Source of the DNA: Favolaschia claudopus
Taxonomy: Eukaryota > Basidiomycota > Agaricomycetes > Agaricales > Mycenaceae
Length of the DNA stretch: 64,000 nucleotides
Reading direction: 5' to 3'
Assembly (NCBI GenBank): GCA_037176885.1
Contig: JAWWNJ010000021.1
Location: forward strand, 2,108,001-2,172,000
Shown: positions 9,005-19,482 of the stretch, piece after piece
Layout of the letters: the number at the start of each line of letters is the position of its first letter
Numbering within the stretch: position 1 is the stretch's first letter
Notes under the pieces: generated by a model
Databases searched by the model: none
Seen by the model: only the letters and a program-made list of their open reading frames with translations
What the model was told of the DNA's origin: nothing
Position numbers and translations under genes: made by a program

Positions 9005-10804
9005 GGATCCTGATATCCCCCAGCCTTCCCTCAAATAGAATTTTCCAATACGGGGTGGCTCAATAAACTTGAATGCCTATTATGTAGGGCCTGGGGGTGC
9101 TAGTACAGGTGGTGGATTGCGCATCCTTTGACTAAATGTGATATGGCCGGACGGCATCTTCACACAATCAGATTGCAATCAGATGCATCATGTACGGAAA
9201 CCGTCGAAATGCCGAAATTCGGATCGGACCTCTTGGTGCATAAAAGCCGCTTTCCTGAGGAAGGACGACTGATCGGCCTTTCCGAGCATGCTCTTCCGAA
9301 TATCTAATGAGGAACTCTCTGAGCAGGCTCTTCTGCGCGCCAAATTTTTTGCGTCCTTTTTTATACTCACTACTCTCGCACTCTCAATGCTTCCCGCTTT
9401 CATTCTCGTGGGTTTTGATGGCTTTGGTCGCCATTACTCACTTCGACTCTCGGTCGCTCGCACTTGCCCGCACTCTACTCTTGTGCCCAAAGGCTTTGGT
9501 CTTAACCGCACGTCTCCTTTTACTCCGTGCGCTCTTTCTTGGTTCGATGGATCCGCACAATCCTCAGCCAACTTTACTCTTTTCGATTTGCGAATCGATT
9601 TCTGCGGCATTTGCACCCTCTCCTACTCTCTCTCGGGATTCATTGCTGGCTCATTTCTACTTCTCGTGGTCTCTGAGCCTTCGACCTTTCACGGTCACTT
9701 TCCCATCTTCACTTCTCCAACCTCTCAACCTTTGATGGTTCTCAGGTCAATTTCCGTATTTTTTATTTTATTTTTTCTTTCTTTACTTTAGCTTCTACCT
9801 AAGTACCTTTGATTGGTTGTTGGTTTAGCTACGTCTTTTCCTTCCTCCGCCGTAAAACGGGGGTTATTTACATGTGTTACTAACATCCTAGTTTCTTACA
9901 TAAGGTAAGCTAACGCATCTTCTTGCGTGCTTGAAGGCTTCAACTTGATAGCCTGTAAAGTATTGACAATAACATTCCAACCACTACGTACTGTTGAATT
10001 GTCGTCCAGTTGGGTCGGATTTGCAATTTGAGTACGATTCAAATGATGAACAACGGTATTGACCGCGTTGGAGAGACCCGCATGGAATTGTTGCGCTGCA
10101 AATCTGAAATGCTAATGTTATAATTTTACGGGCAATCGATCTTTACGATTTGAATGTTTTGTCAATGGAATTGACGGGCCGCTGCGCGGCTGGGCCAGAA
10201 CAGGGCCGAGACATAAAATGCTCGGGAGTCACTTGAGAGGCAAGTCCTGTTCTGGATGGCGATTCAGACCGTCAAGACCAGTACACCGAGTATACTTATG
10301 GTGGTCTGAGTGAAACGCAAGACGAGACCAAGCATACCAGGCGTGAACGCCAAAAACAAATCTCCCAAGGGACGGTGGGTGGGGTCGAAAAACTCGAATA
10401 ATCGAGTCAAGCTAGCGACCAAGGTGCTTGAGCCTTGAGGTGGACATGGCAGACAGAAAAGCTTCGGCCGCGCACGGACATCAGACGTAACTTACATACA
10501 CAGCCCCGTGACCGTTACGTCCGAGTCTCAGAATCTCGTTGGTCGCTTTCCTTATCTTTCGCTTACCCTAGCCGTTCGCAAGCTCACGTAGGTCCAGCTA
10601 GCACGAACCCTAATCAGGGACCAACCGTGGCCAAGGGGGCAGCGGCAATCTAACCGGCGACTAACGGCTCGTTAGTTAGTCCGCTCGCGTTTTTGGCCTC
10701 CGGAGCGTTGATTTACTCCATTTCAGACAAGCATTTGGGGTAAAAATTCGAAACTTCCGCTCTTTAACGTAAAATCTCGCGGTTTTAACTTTTGGGGGCG
10801 ATTA
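9005..10804. other. No confident gene; pyrimidine-rich block
   Basis: 9300-9790 is strongly C/T-rich and open in two overlapping frames. That is an effect of composition, with no domain visible. An ATG at about 9546 opens a frame of about 60 codons (MDPHNPQPTLLFS). 10160-10200 contains a short palindrome (GGGCCGCTGCGCGGCTGGGCC). Nothing else is recognised. Confidence 0.4.
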
Positions 10805-10872
10805 TAGATACATGAAGGCCGCTGCGCGGCCTTGTATGATACGGCGTGAAAATCTTATCATACCCAGCCCTA
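10805..10872 (-). mobile_element. Terminus of a hAT-like TIR family (right-hand end)
   Basis: Read on the minus strand it starts TAGGGCTGGGTATGATAAG and contains AAGGCCGCGCAGCGGCCTT, a palindrome. The same pair of motifs in the same order forms the opposite-facing terminus at 26103. The TAGGGCTGGG start is the style of hAT ends. No matching left end lies within 1-10800. The same end recurs at 30269-30336. Confidence 0.55.
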
Positions 10873-10921
10873 AACAGCATGTCCTCTCCCTCTATTACCA
10901 CCTCTCCACACATACATAGTG

Positions 10922-11560
10922 TTAGTTTTCTGATTCAGAGTCAGACAATTCGTCATCTGAACTGAAGGGTTCTCCGTATACAGTTTTCCAAGTAGCTAAG
11001 AAGCTTATGAAAGTCAGACGAGAGTCCCGTTCAGACACTGAAGTGAGAGATAACCTCGATGGCCTTGGAAGAGCTATCTTCCGATTGGATCCGTGGATCC
11101 GATAGTGCTTACAATCGTTCAGCCAGAGCTCAAGCAGCCCAGAAAGCTGGAGTCGATCCAGTTGTTTCCCGTCCAATCCGTAGAATATGAGGTGCTTCCC
11201 GCTCAAGCAGATTAAGGCTTCGCTGTCGACTGAAAGGCTCGAGATTCCTTCACCAGTGGGCTTGACCAATGTTACTAGCTGAATCGATGATGCATGCTGT
11301 TCAATACGTTAACGAGAGTTTTTCTCAGCACAGACCGCTCACATTGGTGACAAAACGATCATCCCAACGGAACCGTCTCCGAAGCCTAAGTACGTTGACT
11401 TGCTTTCTCTATCCCACAACTGTGCGGTGACTGGAGACTGAACCTGAAAGGTTGCAAGAGGACGAGAGGGGTCGCTCTCAGGCCCTTGCCAGATGCGCAG
11501 AGTGAACGTTGTTCGATTGGAGTTGGGGTGAGTCCTGGCGTAGTATCTGTCAAAATCCAT
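10922..11560 (-). pseudogene. 3' part of a WD40/beta-propeller-like gene
   Basis: Two exon-like blocks on the minus strand are seen. The upstream one (about 11540-11339) reads FTLRIWQGPESDPSRP ... TAQLWDRESKSTYLGFGDGS, resembling WD40 blades. The second (about 11283-10922) reads VTLVKPTGEGISSLSVDS, then LSGKHLIFYGLDGKQLD, and ends in an acidic tail (SSDDELSDSESEN) before a stop. An acceptor-like TTTTGACAG precedes the first block. A GTGAGC donor and CAG acceptor lie between the blocks, but that join is out of frame as I read it. The 5' part of the gene is missing and the 3' end lies 50 bp from a transposon terminus. It is probably a truncated fragment. Confidence 0.5.
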
Positions 11561-11599
11561 TGAGATAGATCAGTAAGCATTTGGGCCGTTTGTACTTGT

Positions 11600-12350
11600 A
11601 AGTTATATGGCCACGGGCCCGTGTTGACGCTTCGTCTGCATCCATGATGGTGATATTGTCAATACAGAGATGTTGTTAAAACAAAGGTGTTGACAATATC
11701 TTATCTCGTCGTCGCGGAGAATGATGCCGATCATGTCTCGGCTGTGAGGTCATATGGAGAGGATCTAGTGCTGGAGGAGAATTCGAAGCAATCTATTATG
11801 CAAATGAAGGATCACGCGTACACACCCTTCTGATTCCTTCAAAGTTACCAAGAATAGCTTGTATCTCAATAACGGCTCGATGAATTTCGACCAAAAAAAT
11901 TCAGTAACCTCCTCTAATCATTTCCTTTCGATTCCGATACTTATCGGGGGCATGGAAATCATTGATTAAATTTGTTGTCTTTGATTGTCCGGAGCTGTAC
12001 AGGCAGCACAACTATTTGTTAAAGCGCTGGAAGTGCTATGGTCGCTTTGAGGGCCTAATACTGAGGGATTGGATTCAGTGAGTCTCTCCCTTCTTTCTCC
12101 CTGTTTTTCTTTCTTTTCGCAACTTGAAAATTTGAATTCGAGCGGCTCTCCACAGACATAATTCATAAGCCCAAAATTTTGTCCGAACTTTTGATCCAAC
12201 CTCAATAGGTATAACCATCGCCCAGAGGCCACTTGACGCCAAAGTTTTACATAGAAATACAAGCTACAAGGCAGTAGATGACATTCTATGAAGCATTTTG
12301 TTAGAAAGGTCCAATGGAGGAAAGATATAAAAGGGTGTGACATGAGCCTG
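11600..12350. other. No gene recognised
   Basis: There are short open frames only. An imperfect inverted repeat (GATATTGTCAAT...GTTGACAATATC) at 11650-11700 could fold. Nothing further is supported. Confidence 0.4.
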
Positions 12351-12692
12351 ACATTTTTTTTTTTTTTTTGAAGTGTGCCAATATGGCGGTCAATGTGCTA
12401 CTTTAATAAAATGCATATAAATATGTCATTTTCAGTGAAAAAAAATTGAAATTCACGAAGTGAGAAAAAACTTGAGCAAAGTTGAAAGCAGTTGTCCGAT
12501 AGAAAAAAAACTTGGTGTGACCTCGAGAAAAGTTTTTGAGGTTCATGTATATATTCTCGTGTTGAGCCGATTGATCGCAGGATAAGTTTGATGGCCGCGA
12601 TGGCCGTCCGCACTTCCGCCCGGCGCTGTCGTGCTTTTACGGTGAAAAGGACCTCTGACGCGACTGGCTGCCAGTCTAATGGTAGGATTGCT

Positions 12693-13054
12693 TACAGTTG
12701 CGGCGAAATTAAATGCATTACCATAAAAGGAAATTTCTGTTAAATCAGCTCTGGACAGGGCAACGCGGCCGAGTCATCGCAAGCTCAACATTGGTGTCGC
12801 CAATTCAGATGTTTTGGCGGTCAAAATGATCCATGGGAAAGTTAACTTGGGCTCCGATTGACCGATTTAGATTACAGTTTATTGCACCATTCTTGCTCAA
12901 TCGTGATGCAAACGACCTACCTCATACTTACATACTGCACTTAGAGACCTCCCATCGTATCATCAAGCTTTCTCCCGGCGCTTCCAAGTCAGAAGGGATG
13001 AAAATAGTGAGAATTTCCTTTTATGGTAATGCATTTAATTTCGCCGCAACTGTA
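12693..13054. mobile_element. MITE-B, Tc1/mariner-type ends
   Basis: 362-bp unit with TA ends and about 43-bp TIRs: TACAGTTGCGGCGAAATTAA continuing into CATAAAAGGAAATT, with its complement on the right. It belongs to the same superfamily as MITE-A but is a distinct subfamily. It is nested in the foldback-like element. Confidence 0.8.
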
Positions 13055-13384
13055 GGACCTGAGGAGCTGAAATAGTGTGGGGATCTTGAACTTGGGGCAC
13101 AGGCCACAGCCTCCCCGTCCGACTCAGGAAGGTCTGGTATCAATTGGGCCTGCCTTCAGAATAATTCAAATCACCTAGCACTGAGTGCTATGGTGAAGTA
13201 TGTACTCCACTGAGTCTATGAGTCCCAAGGATCAACACTGAGACCTCATCTTAGGCAAGAAAGGAAAGTAGTCAAAGTTGCCGGCTGTTCTCGGCCATCT
13301 GATAAGCATCGGCACATTCGGCCCGTGATCATTTCTCTTCCTACAACCCAAGTTATATATCTCGACAAGCTTAAGCACCCCGCC

Positions 13385-13560
13385 TTCGGCAGGGCCGGCT
13401 CGCTGCGCTCGCGTCCCTACCTACGGGGGGTACACAGCTTGTCGGGGCTCCGCCCCAAACCCCGCCTGGATTTTTTTTGCTGGATTCCTTGCCCGCGGCG
13501 CCGCACTGCCGCTCGCTGCACTCGCCGGTGCGCGGCGCCGGGGACCGCGTGTGAGTTTCA
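13385..13560. repeat. GC-rich cluster of short palindromes
   Basis: Several back-to-back palindromes are visible: GCTCGCTGCGCTCGC, GGGGCTCCGCCCC, and GCGGCGCC/GGCGCC flanking a hairpin. In copy 2 a 25-bp block between the two GGCGCC-type arms is missing (about 32967). The cluster lies inside the 12351-13880 element. Confidence 0.6.
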
Positions 13561-13929
13561 ACATCTCGACAGCCGGTTGTGTTGTGGGATGTTGACAAAA
13601 CCCCGTGATTTTCTGTCAAAAGTCACGCGACTGATGGCCTGGCCCTCTTTTCAAGTATAGGATGTCGAGAATACTTCTCCAATTTGCTGAAAGTGTTTTC
13701 ATACACAAGAAATCATTCTCTACAACCTTAAGCTTGGAAAAAAATATTTTTTTCTCACTTTTGAACTTTTTTCAGGCAAAACAGCATATTTATATGTATT
13801 TTATTAAAGTAGCACATTGACCGCCATATGCCAATCGCATTTCCCGGCGAAGTGCGGCATTCTGAAAAAAAAAAAAAATTGTCAAAACATTTGGAACGCG
13901 GCTTTGCCCATTGCGCGTGTCTGAGACAT

Positions 13930-14544
13930 CAGGGTCTTTCAGAGTAGCCCATTTCGAGCTCATTTCACTTTCATTTCAATTCCATTTCGTTTTCGAAATC
14001 CGTCGTCCGAATTGTCCGAACCCAACTGAAACCTCATTTCAATCAACGCCTTGTCGGCATCAACGTATTGCCGCTCCTCGGACATCACGAACCGACCTCG
14101 CCGCCACCCAACACAACGACGCAACGGAGAATTTGTGCATATTATTGTACAATATCACTCTTTGAACTTCATTTATACAATATGTGGTGCATACACTTTT
14201 GTGCCGCACTGGCAATCGGGTCCCGAAGTGAGGCCATCAAAATATCTTCGGTACACTGCTCGGCAGCTTGTTGGCAGCATAAATATTGTACTGGCAGTGC
14301 CATGAATACCTGTAACAGCGTAGTCGCTGGGGGTGAAGGAAAACCAAAGGCAGCCTCGAGTCAAAGCGACTGCTCAATAACCAGAATAGCTGGAGGGTCA
14401 CGGCCGGAGCCTCGAGAATCGTTTCATTTCGCAATCACGATCAAAGTTGAATCTCATTTCAAGTTTTGGACGCTCGAAATAGAGACGAAATGAAAACGAA
14501 ATGAAGTGAAATGAGCTCGAAATAGGCTACTCTGAAGGGGACCT
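13930..14544. mobile_element. Non-autonomous TIR element, ~600 bp
   Basis: The ends are inverted copies: left TTCAGAGTAGCCCATTTCGA then GCTCATTTCACTT; right its complement, with CATTTCGTTT-type subterminal repeats on both sides. Outer bases CAGGGTC and GGACCTA are imperfect partners and hAT-like. No target duplication could be found and no transposase is encoded. Confidence 0.65.
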
Positions 14545-14989
14545 AGTCTATTAGTAGTTACCGCGGGGGAGTGGAGGCTTATTACATAATCTGTCAAACA
14601 CCGCCACCCGTCCCTCTTGCATTGTAGCGCTCGTTTTGCGGGCAGTAATCGAGCGGAAATCCCACCAGAGAGACGGATTGGTACTGTAGTCAATGTTAGT
14701 CCATAGCTGCGGTGATTTCCGACGAAATCAGCGAGGGATGTTGCTAGAAAGTGGAAATCGTGCTGTCGGACTTCGGCCGATCGGCCGAAAACCATGAATG
14801 TTCGAGTTGAATTTTACAGGACAATCAAGGTCCCGTCCCAGAAATCTGAGTAGGTAGGATTGTAGTTTATGTGTCCAGGATCCCAGAAATCAATTTTTGT
14901 GGCCTCAACGCGTCTGGTGACAGAGAGAATTGCGACTCGGAATCAGATTATGTAATAACAGCGCACTCCGGTTGGACCCCTTGGGCTGC

Positions 14990-15091
14990 TACATCTTTGG
15001 TTCTCGGAAAGACCCCCAATTATACAGAGAAGGGTCGAGATTGATTTGAATTTCCATAAAAGGCAAGACATTTGATCTTGCCGCAACTGTA
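14990..15091. mobile_element. MITE-A fragment
   Basis: It matches the last about 100 bp of MITE-A, from the ATCTTTGGTTCTCGGAAAGA motif to the ACTGTA end. The other end is missing. Confidence 0.75.
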
Positions 15092-15304
15092 GGGTAATTG
15101 TCAGGTCCGTATTTCTGGACATCGAAAATAATTAATTATCAGCCACTATTATTAATAACTGACAACTACTTGGATAATTCAGTTTGGAAACCCCGGTTTC
15201 TGCAACTCTTGCGCGGAAACCCAGGGTGCAGACGCTTGTCAGAAACCCTTCTATATTGGGAAGTGACTGCCGAGGCTGCGGCCAGCGCCGGCAACAAGTC
15301 AAAC

Positions 15305-15480
15305 AACACCATGGCCAACTACATGGATTTGTGGGGGCCAGCCCAAATTACTGGAATAGGCGGCGTCGATTGGCTAATGCATATACTGGACGGCCATTCT
15401 GCGGGGGTGGATGTATTTTCTGGCGAGAAAGACGGCGGCGGCATCTCTCTTTTGAATGGTTTTTTTAGCATCATTGACTT
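15305..15480 (+). pseudogene. Copia integrase fragment
   Basis: The reading YMDLWGPAQITGIGGV then LMHILDGHSA matches the start of the Copia integrase catalytic core, where the first catalytic Asp lies in the DLWGP motif. Homology stops about 50 residues later, and the other catalytic acids are absent. It lies in the opposite orientation to the gag-protease relic downstream, so it probably comes from a separate insertion. The surrounding 169-codon open frame has no ATG at its start. Copy 2 differs by one base just downstream (C15569 to T). Confidence 0.55.
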
Positions 15481-15481
15481 C

Positions 15482-16009
15482 TTGAATGTGTATCAGAGTG
15501 TTCAAAAGCCCTGTGTAAAGTGCGCTTTGGGCCATTTCCATCTTCGGCATATGTTGGCCGATCTGATCCGTAGATCAAGCTCTTCGCTTGATGCAACGGC
15601 GCCGTAGGCAAGGTTCGTCTCAGTAGCCGTAGCCACCGAGAATGCATGCATGCTGTAGATTGTGTTCGATGGGCTCAGCACAAAAAATCAACATGCTTGT
15701 TTCCAGTCGCATCACTGCATGCAAGCCTCGGCAACAACGGCTTCCTGGTATTTGGATAACCCTGAATGTAACACAAATAGCCGGCAAAAACAACTTTTCA
15801 AATGTGGATAGGATCAAAAGCCCAAGCATCTAGCAGACTCAACATAGACAACTGAACCCTCGGCGGCTCATCCAGATGAACGACGGCCGCGGCCCGTTGA
15901 CAGTTCCGGCGATCCCATCAAAACCGCCGTAAGAGGGTTTCCATTTTAAGTTTGTGAGGGGTTTCTGCGAAATTTCCTTATTTGGCAGGGTTTCCGTCTG
16001 CACGGATTC
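15482..16009. other. No gene recognised
   Basis: Open frames on both strands are short and without domains. The stretch ends at a GGGGGAGC hairpin. Confidence 0.35.
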
Positions 16010-16027
16010 GGGGGAGCTTGCTCCCCC
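16010..16027. repeat. Dispersed palindrome GGGGGAGCTTGCTCCCCC
   Basis: Perfect 8-bp stem with TT at the centre, followed by TTTTATC. The same palindrome or its variant is at 24349, 25451, 35449, 45010, 46110, 49166 and (3'-trimmed) 57627. Half-sites occur at about 16770, 26011 and 48655. Confidence 0.85.
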
Positions 16028-16127
16028 TTTTATCCGAGCAGACAGCAAATGGTGATGGGGCTGTGCTGAGCAGATGATGGAGCTTGTGATGCTGCTGTCA
16101 ATCGCACGGCACACTGATAAGAGCATC

Positions 16128-16210
16128 TTCCGAATGATACGGCGGCGTTTCCGTGTGATCCATCGCAGTTCCGACTGATCCAGGACGATGGCAGCGTAGT
16201 TCCGCTTGAT
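16128..16210. repeat. Short iteron cluster (TTCCGnnTGAT units)
   Basis: Units of the form TTCCGnnTGATnCA start at 16128, 16149, 16169 and 16200. They lie about 100 bp inside the palindrome at 16010. Related units occur at 16871-16962 and, inverted, at 57485-57535. Confidence 0.55.
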
Positions 16211-16540
16211 GTAGGGTTCTGTTTGACCAGATTGTGTGCTCAATAATTCCTCCCAACTGTTCGACTGGTAGAGATTTTGAGTCGGCACCAGATCTTGAGG
16301 TGAATGCATAGCTCCAAAATCCCTTCCATTCAGATTTTGCTTCAAGCGGCTTGCAGGTGGATCCAGAAGCGAACAATTTCACAAACGATTGAACTAAGAG
16401 GCTAGAAGCTGGGCTGCAGTGTGACCGACGCTGGCTTGCCACACTAGGTTAACACAGAAAATCATTCATGTCTGGATTCAATGTTGAACTTGAATGTTTT
16501 GTGCTTCAGCCGACACAGAACATGCCTATGCAAGTTGGCC

Positions 16541-16716
16541 GCCTCTTTGAGTCCATGATGCGCACTTAGCAAATTTAAACTTAGTATGCCAAATATCAAG
16601 ACCTTATCCACACTATGTATATTTTGTAGCCTCTTTGAGTCCATGATGCGCACTTAGCAAATTTAAACTTAGTATGCCAAATATCAAGACCTTATCCACA
16701 CTATGTATATTTTGTA
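16541..16716. repeat. Perfect tandem duplication, 2 x 88 bp
   Basis: 16541-16628 is repeated directly at 16629-16716, beginning GCCTCTTTGAGTCCATGATG. It has no coding role. It is preserved unchanged in copy 2 (35980-36155). Confidence 0.9.
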
Positions 16717-16870
16717 ATAGCAAACCTGTCCACGTTATATTTCTTCAATCTTAGCTCAAACTATACACACAAGCTCCCCCCTCCTGTAGGCCGGGCACCG
16801 GCATACACAACCATCGCTGCGTTTGACGTGCGCACGTCAAAGTTGGCATGCCTTGACTGATGTGGCCCCT

Positions 16871-16962
16871 CTCCGCGTGATGCGGCGCTATTCCGGGTGA
16901 TCCACGACGTTCCTGAGTGATGGCAGCTGATCCAGCCTGATGGCATCGTTGTTCCGAGTGAT
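16871..16962. repeat. Iteron array, five units at 19-21-bp spacing
   Basis: Units start at 16871, 16891, 16910, 16931 and 16952, each close to TTCCGAGTGATGCACGA. The array is preceded by a half-palindrome (AAGCTCCCCCC at about 16771) and a GGCCGGGCACCGGC hairpin. It interrupts the protease region of the Copia relic. Confidence 0.55.
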
Positions 16963-16984
16963 GCACGAAGGGATACATTTGTTG

Positions 16985-18319
16985 TACCTCTCTTAGTTTT
17001 GCAAGATAACCGGATAGTTCCAATTCCAATTGCATCAGCGTGAGTGTCATTTCCAAGTCGCACCTTTTTCGGTGGGCTGAGCACCTGATAAGTGCCAGCC
17101 AATGTAAGTATATTTGGTGTCATCGTAGTGGAAGCCCCAGAGTCAATCACCACTGATTCGAAGATGGAAGTTATAAGTACTGTACCATTGCGACCAAGTG
17201 TTCACATAACGGGTAACGGCCACCGGTGAACTGAACGAAATTGTAAACTGTAACCCATAACGGCCAGTTTTTGTATCAAAAATGGTCAAAAAGTGTCAAA
17301 ATTTTCTCGGCCGGCAGCTGCCGAGCACTGCCGGCGTACCATATAAGGTAATTTTGATGTGATTGCCGCTCGGTGAACACCTTAACAGGCCGTGAACACT
17401 TGGTCGAAACGGTACAATACGCGGACAAAGCAGAGTAAGATTTCCGTGTACAGCTAAGTGTCCATGCTCGGAATCGGTATCAGAGTCAGAGTCCATGGTA
17501 GCAGAAGCATTAGCTTTACCGCCATGTTTCCTGGGTTTCTGTCTACTAGATGAGGGTTTATCCTTCTTGGATTCCTGAGCAGCTTTCTTCAAGTTGTGAC
17601 ATTCGTCAGATGTATGACTTTTGCTCTGACCGTGTATGAGACAGTATTTGTCGCCTTGGGGAGATGGCTTCCGCTTGGATGAACCTGAAGATTTCGCAGC
17701 TAGTGCTGTTTCTTTACCAGTGTCTTTTTTTCCAAGGCCAAGTAGGCGTCCTCGTGCTTTGTCCGAAGTTAACTCTGTGCCAATGGAGGAAACAAGGTTC
17801 CCTTTAACTCCAGTCCAGTAGGCATCATTAGGCAGAGTGATAAGTAGGATAAGAGGCTGCAGTTCGGCAGAAAATGGATATTTCAATCGACTGAGTCGGT
17901 CAAAATATCCCTTGACAACAGCTATATGGGCAGCAATCTCTTCGCGGTGTACAAGCTGTGGTTTGCCTTCGATCTGCTGAAAAGGCTAGTGAGAACATCC
18001 ATGGCAGATTCTCCACGGTTTTCCTGTTCAAAACGTTCTCGGAGGGTAACCCAGAGTTCACCAGCATGAGAGGAGTTAAGATACTCCAGACGCAGTTCTG
18101 GAGAGAGATATTTCTGGATGGCACCTAAAGCCCGGCTGTTACGCTCGCTAGCATAGTCCTTGAAAGATAGACCAGCAGCAGGTGAAGATGGAGGCAGAAC
18201 ATCAATCTTTAAGGCAGCAGCTTTTGCTAGTCTCCCAATGTCAGAATCCGATAAACTAAAAATTAAGACAGTCGAAATTTTTGAGTTTATCTGGGGGACG
18301 CCGATCCTAGAAGGGGTAA
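16985..18319 (-). pseudogene. Copia gag-protease relic
   Basis: Read on the minus strand from its 5' LTR, the relic has three parts. The first is a Gag helical domain (RNSRALGAIQKYLSPELRLE, about 18230-18000). The second, after a frameshift, is a Gag tail with a degenerate knuckle-like stretch (KYCLIHGQSKSHTSDEC, about 17630) and a Ser/Lys-rich linker. The third is a protease start with the active-site motif VIDSGASTTMTPN near 17150. The frame is broken at least twice, and the element ends near 16985 where the iteron array starts. Integrase, RT and RNase H are missing, so it is not functional. Confidence 0.75.
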
Positions 18320-18624
18320 TGTCACGAATGAATAGCAATCTTATCGTGACAACGCCGTAGATGATCGGTATTGACAAGCATTGATTATCATTGAATCATC
18401 ACAGTTTGTGAGTCATTCTCCATATGGTTTCCTTCTTATACATTCAAAAGGCTGTATGGGTGTGGTGACTGTGATTGATTGTTCACACGGTCTGCGGCAG
18501 TATAAATAGCGTAGGATCTTCTCTTTGTACTTTAGTCCTTTTATTTAGTTCATTTCTCGAAGCTAATACTGCACCACCCAACCCATTATCTTTGAATCTG
18601 GGGCGCAAGGCTTTGATTGTGACA
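18320..18624 (-). repeat. LTR (family B), 5' LTR of the Copia relic
   Basis: 305 bp, TGTCACGAATG...GATTGTGACA, so it starts TG and ends CA. It contains TATAAATAG. The Gag reading begins just outside on the minus strand, which identifies it as the 5' LTR. The 3' LTR was not found. Confidence 0.75.
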
Positions 18625-19173
18625 TTGCGAGCTCAAATCGAGGTTAATTCCATTGAATCAAAGTGCAAACTAGGTCTCCTTTTCAAGCGCTTTTGGCCTA
18701 TTGTAATGGTTCTTCGGTGAAAGTCCATTCAGCTTTCCGGTTATACGGAAAATCCGAAATTATTTTCTTAACAGGCAATCTGCAGGACATTATATTCAAC
18801 TGAGTGTTTTACGTAAATGGTAGAGAATAGTCATATTTCCATCTCTACTTTTTTTCTTCAGCCAATTCGGCCCGTTACATGACCAGAAGATATCGAACAG
18901 CCCACGGCCATTCTTTTTTGCCACCACTGTAATTACCGATTAGGAAACATATCCGGCTCTGCACTACGCCCTCTGGGACTAAGTACGCAGGAAGGCCTGG
19001 GTTTCCGAGACTATTTTTCTCGATGACTAGCAACGTTTAAAGTGCAGAAAATTTGTAGATCAGTCGGATGTTTATATTCTGACACTCCCCATACAAAATG
19101 CGAGGCTTTCCGGTTGAAGCAAGCCAGACGATCCCGCATGCGGTCAGAACCACCAGGTGGCTCTGCATTGCGA
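18625..19173. other. No gene recognised
   Basis: Presumably the 3' flank of the forkhead gene. No repeat or domain is seen. Confidence 0.35.
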
Positions 19174-19482
19174 TCAAGCCATTAATGTCCATATTCCTCT
19201 CCGGCCTCGGCTTTGTTTGAGGTTCACAAATTCGCCATTGCGTGAGAGCGAGTGGCGAACTGAGGACTGAACACGGTCAATAAACTTCTGAAGAAGGGAC
19301 AGGGTGATACCTTCCATGTTCCCTCCTTGTTATGTGTTCTGAACCACGGGAACTGCGAAATCAGGGCGTCGTATATCTGACCCAATGTCAATGCTTTCGA
19401 AGGACTTCCGTATATCGCTAATGCGATCAGCAATCGAAGGGGGAGATCGGGTTTAGAGCCGTCCGGAGGGAGCGGGACTAGC
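19174..19482 (-). CDS. Forkhead-domain transcription factor, two 3' exons (copy 1)
   Basis: Two minus-strand exons, 19482-19311 and 19266-19174, are joined by a 44-bp GT...AG intron and encode a complete forkhead fold. Exon A reads KPDLPLRLLIALAIYGSPSK then LTLGQIYDALISQFPWFR and EGTWK. Exon B continues SSVRHSLSRNGEFVN (recognition helix, with His kept and the usual Asn replaced by Ser), then the wing RGRRGIWTLMA and a stop immediately after the domain. Phases fit exactly. Forkhead proteins bind DNA in the nucleus and control transcription. An acceptor (TTTTGTCAG) precedes exon A, so more exons lie upstream. A minus-strand frame with ATG at 20107 (78 codons, starting MPAQWSQGVSYDV) is a candidate first exon, but I could not chain it. 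It is duplicated at 38613-38921. Confidence 0.8.

Larger units (their letters stand above)
12351..13880. mobile_element. Foldback-like TIR element with T-run and A-run ends, hosting MITE-B
   Basis: The left arm around 12375-12500 (ATGGCGGTCAATGTGCTAC, then TTTAATAAAATGCATATAAA) is the inverse of the right arm around 13720-13830. A 15-T run sits outside the left arm and a 14-A run outside the right one. Arm similarity is high near the ends and lower further inside. MITE-B is inserted in the interior, and a GC-rich palindrome cluster sits at 13385-13560. No coding region is seen. Confidence 0.6.

Noticed and set aside
9288..9791. 167-codon plus-strand open frame (and its duplicate at 28750)
   Set aside because: Strongly pyrimidine-biased sequence is open in two frames at once. 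The Leu/Ser/Phe-rich product is explained by composition.
16010..16027. Helitron 3' hairpin
   Set aside because: The palindrome is not followed by a CTRR end at the expected distance, and no Rep/helicase sequence is present.
16128..16962. CRISPR-like array
   Set aside because: The units are diverged, about 20 bp apart without distinct spacers, and the genome is eukaryotic. Better described as iterons.
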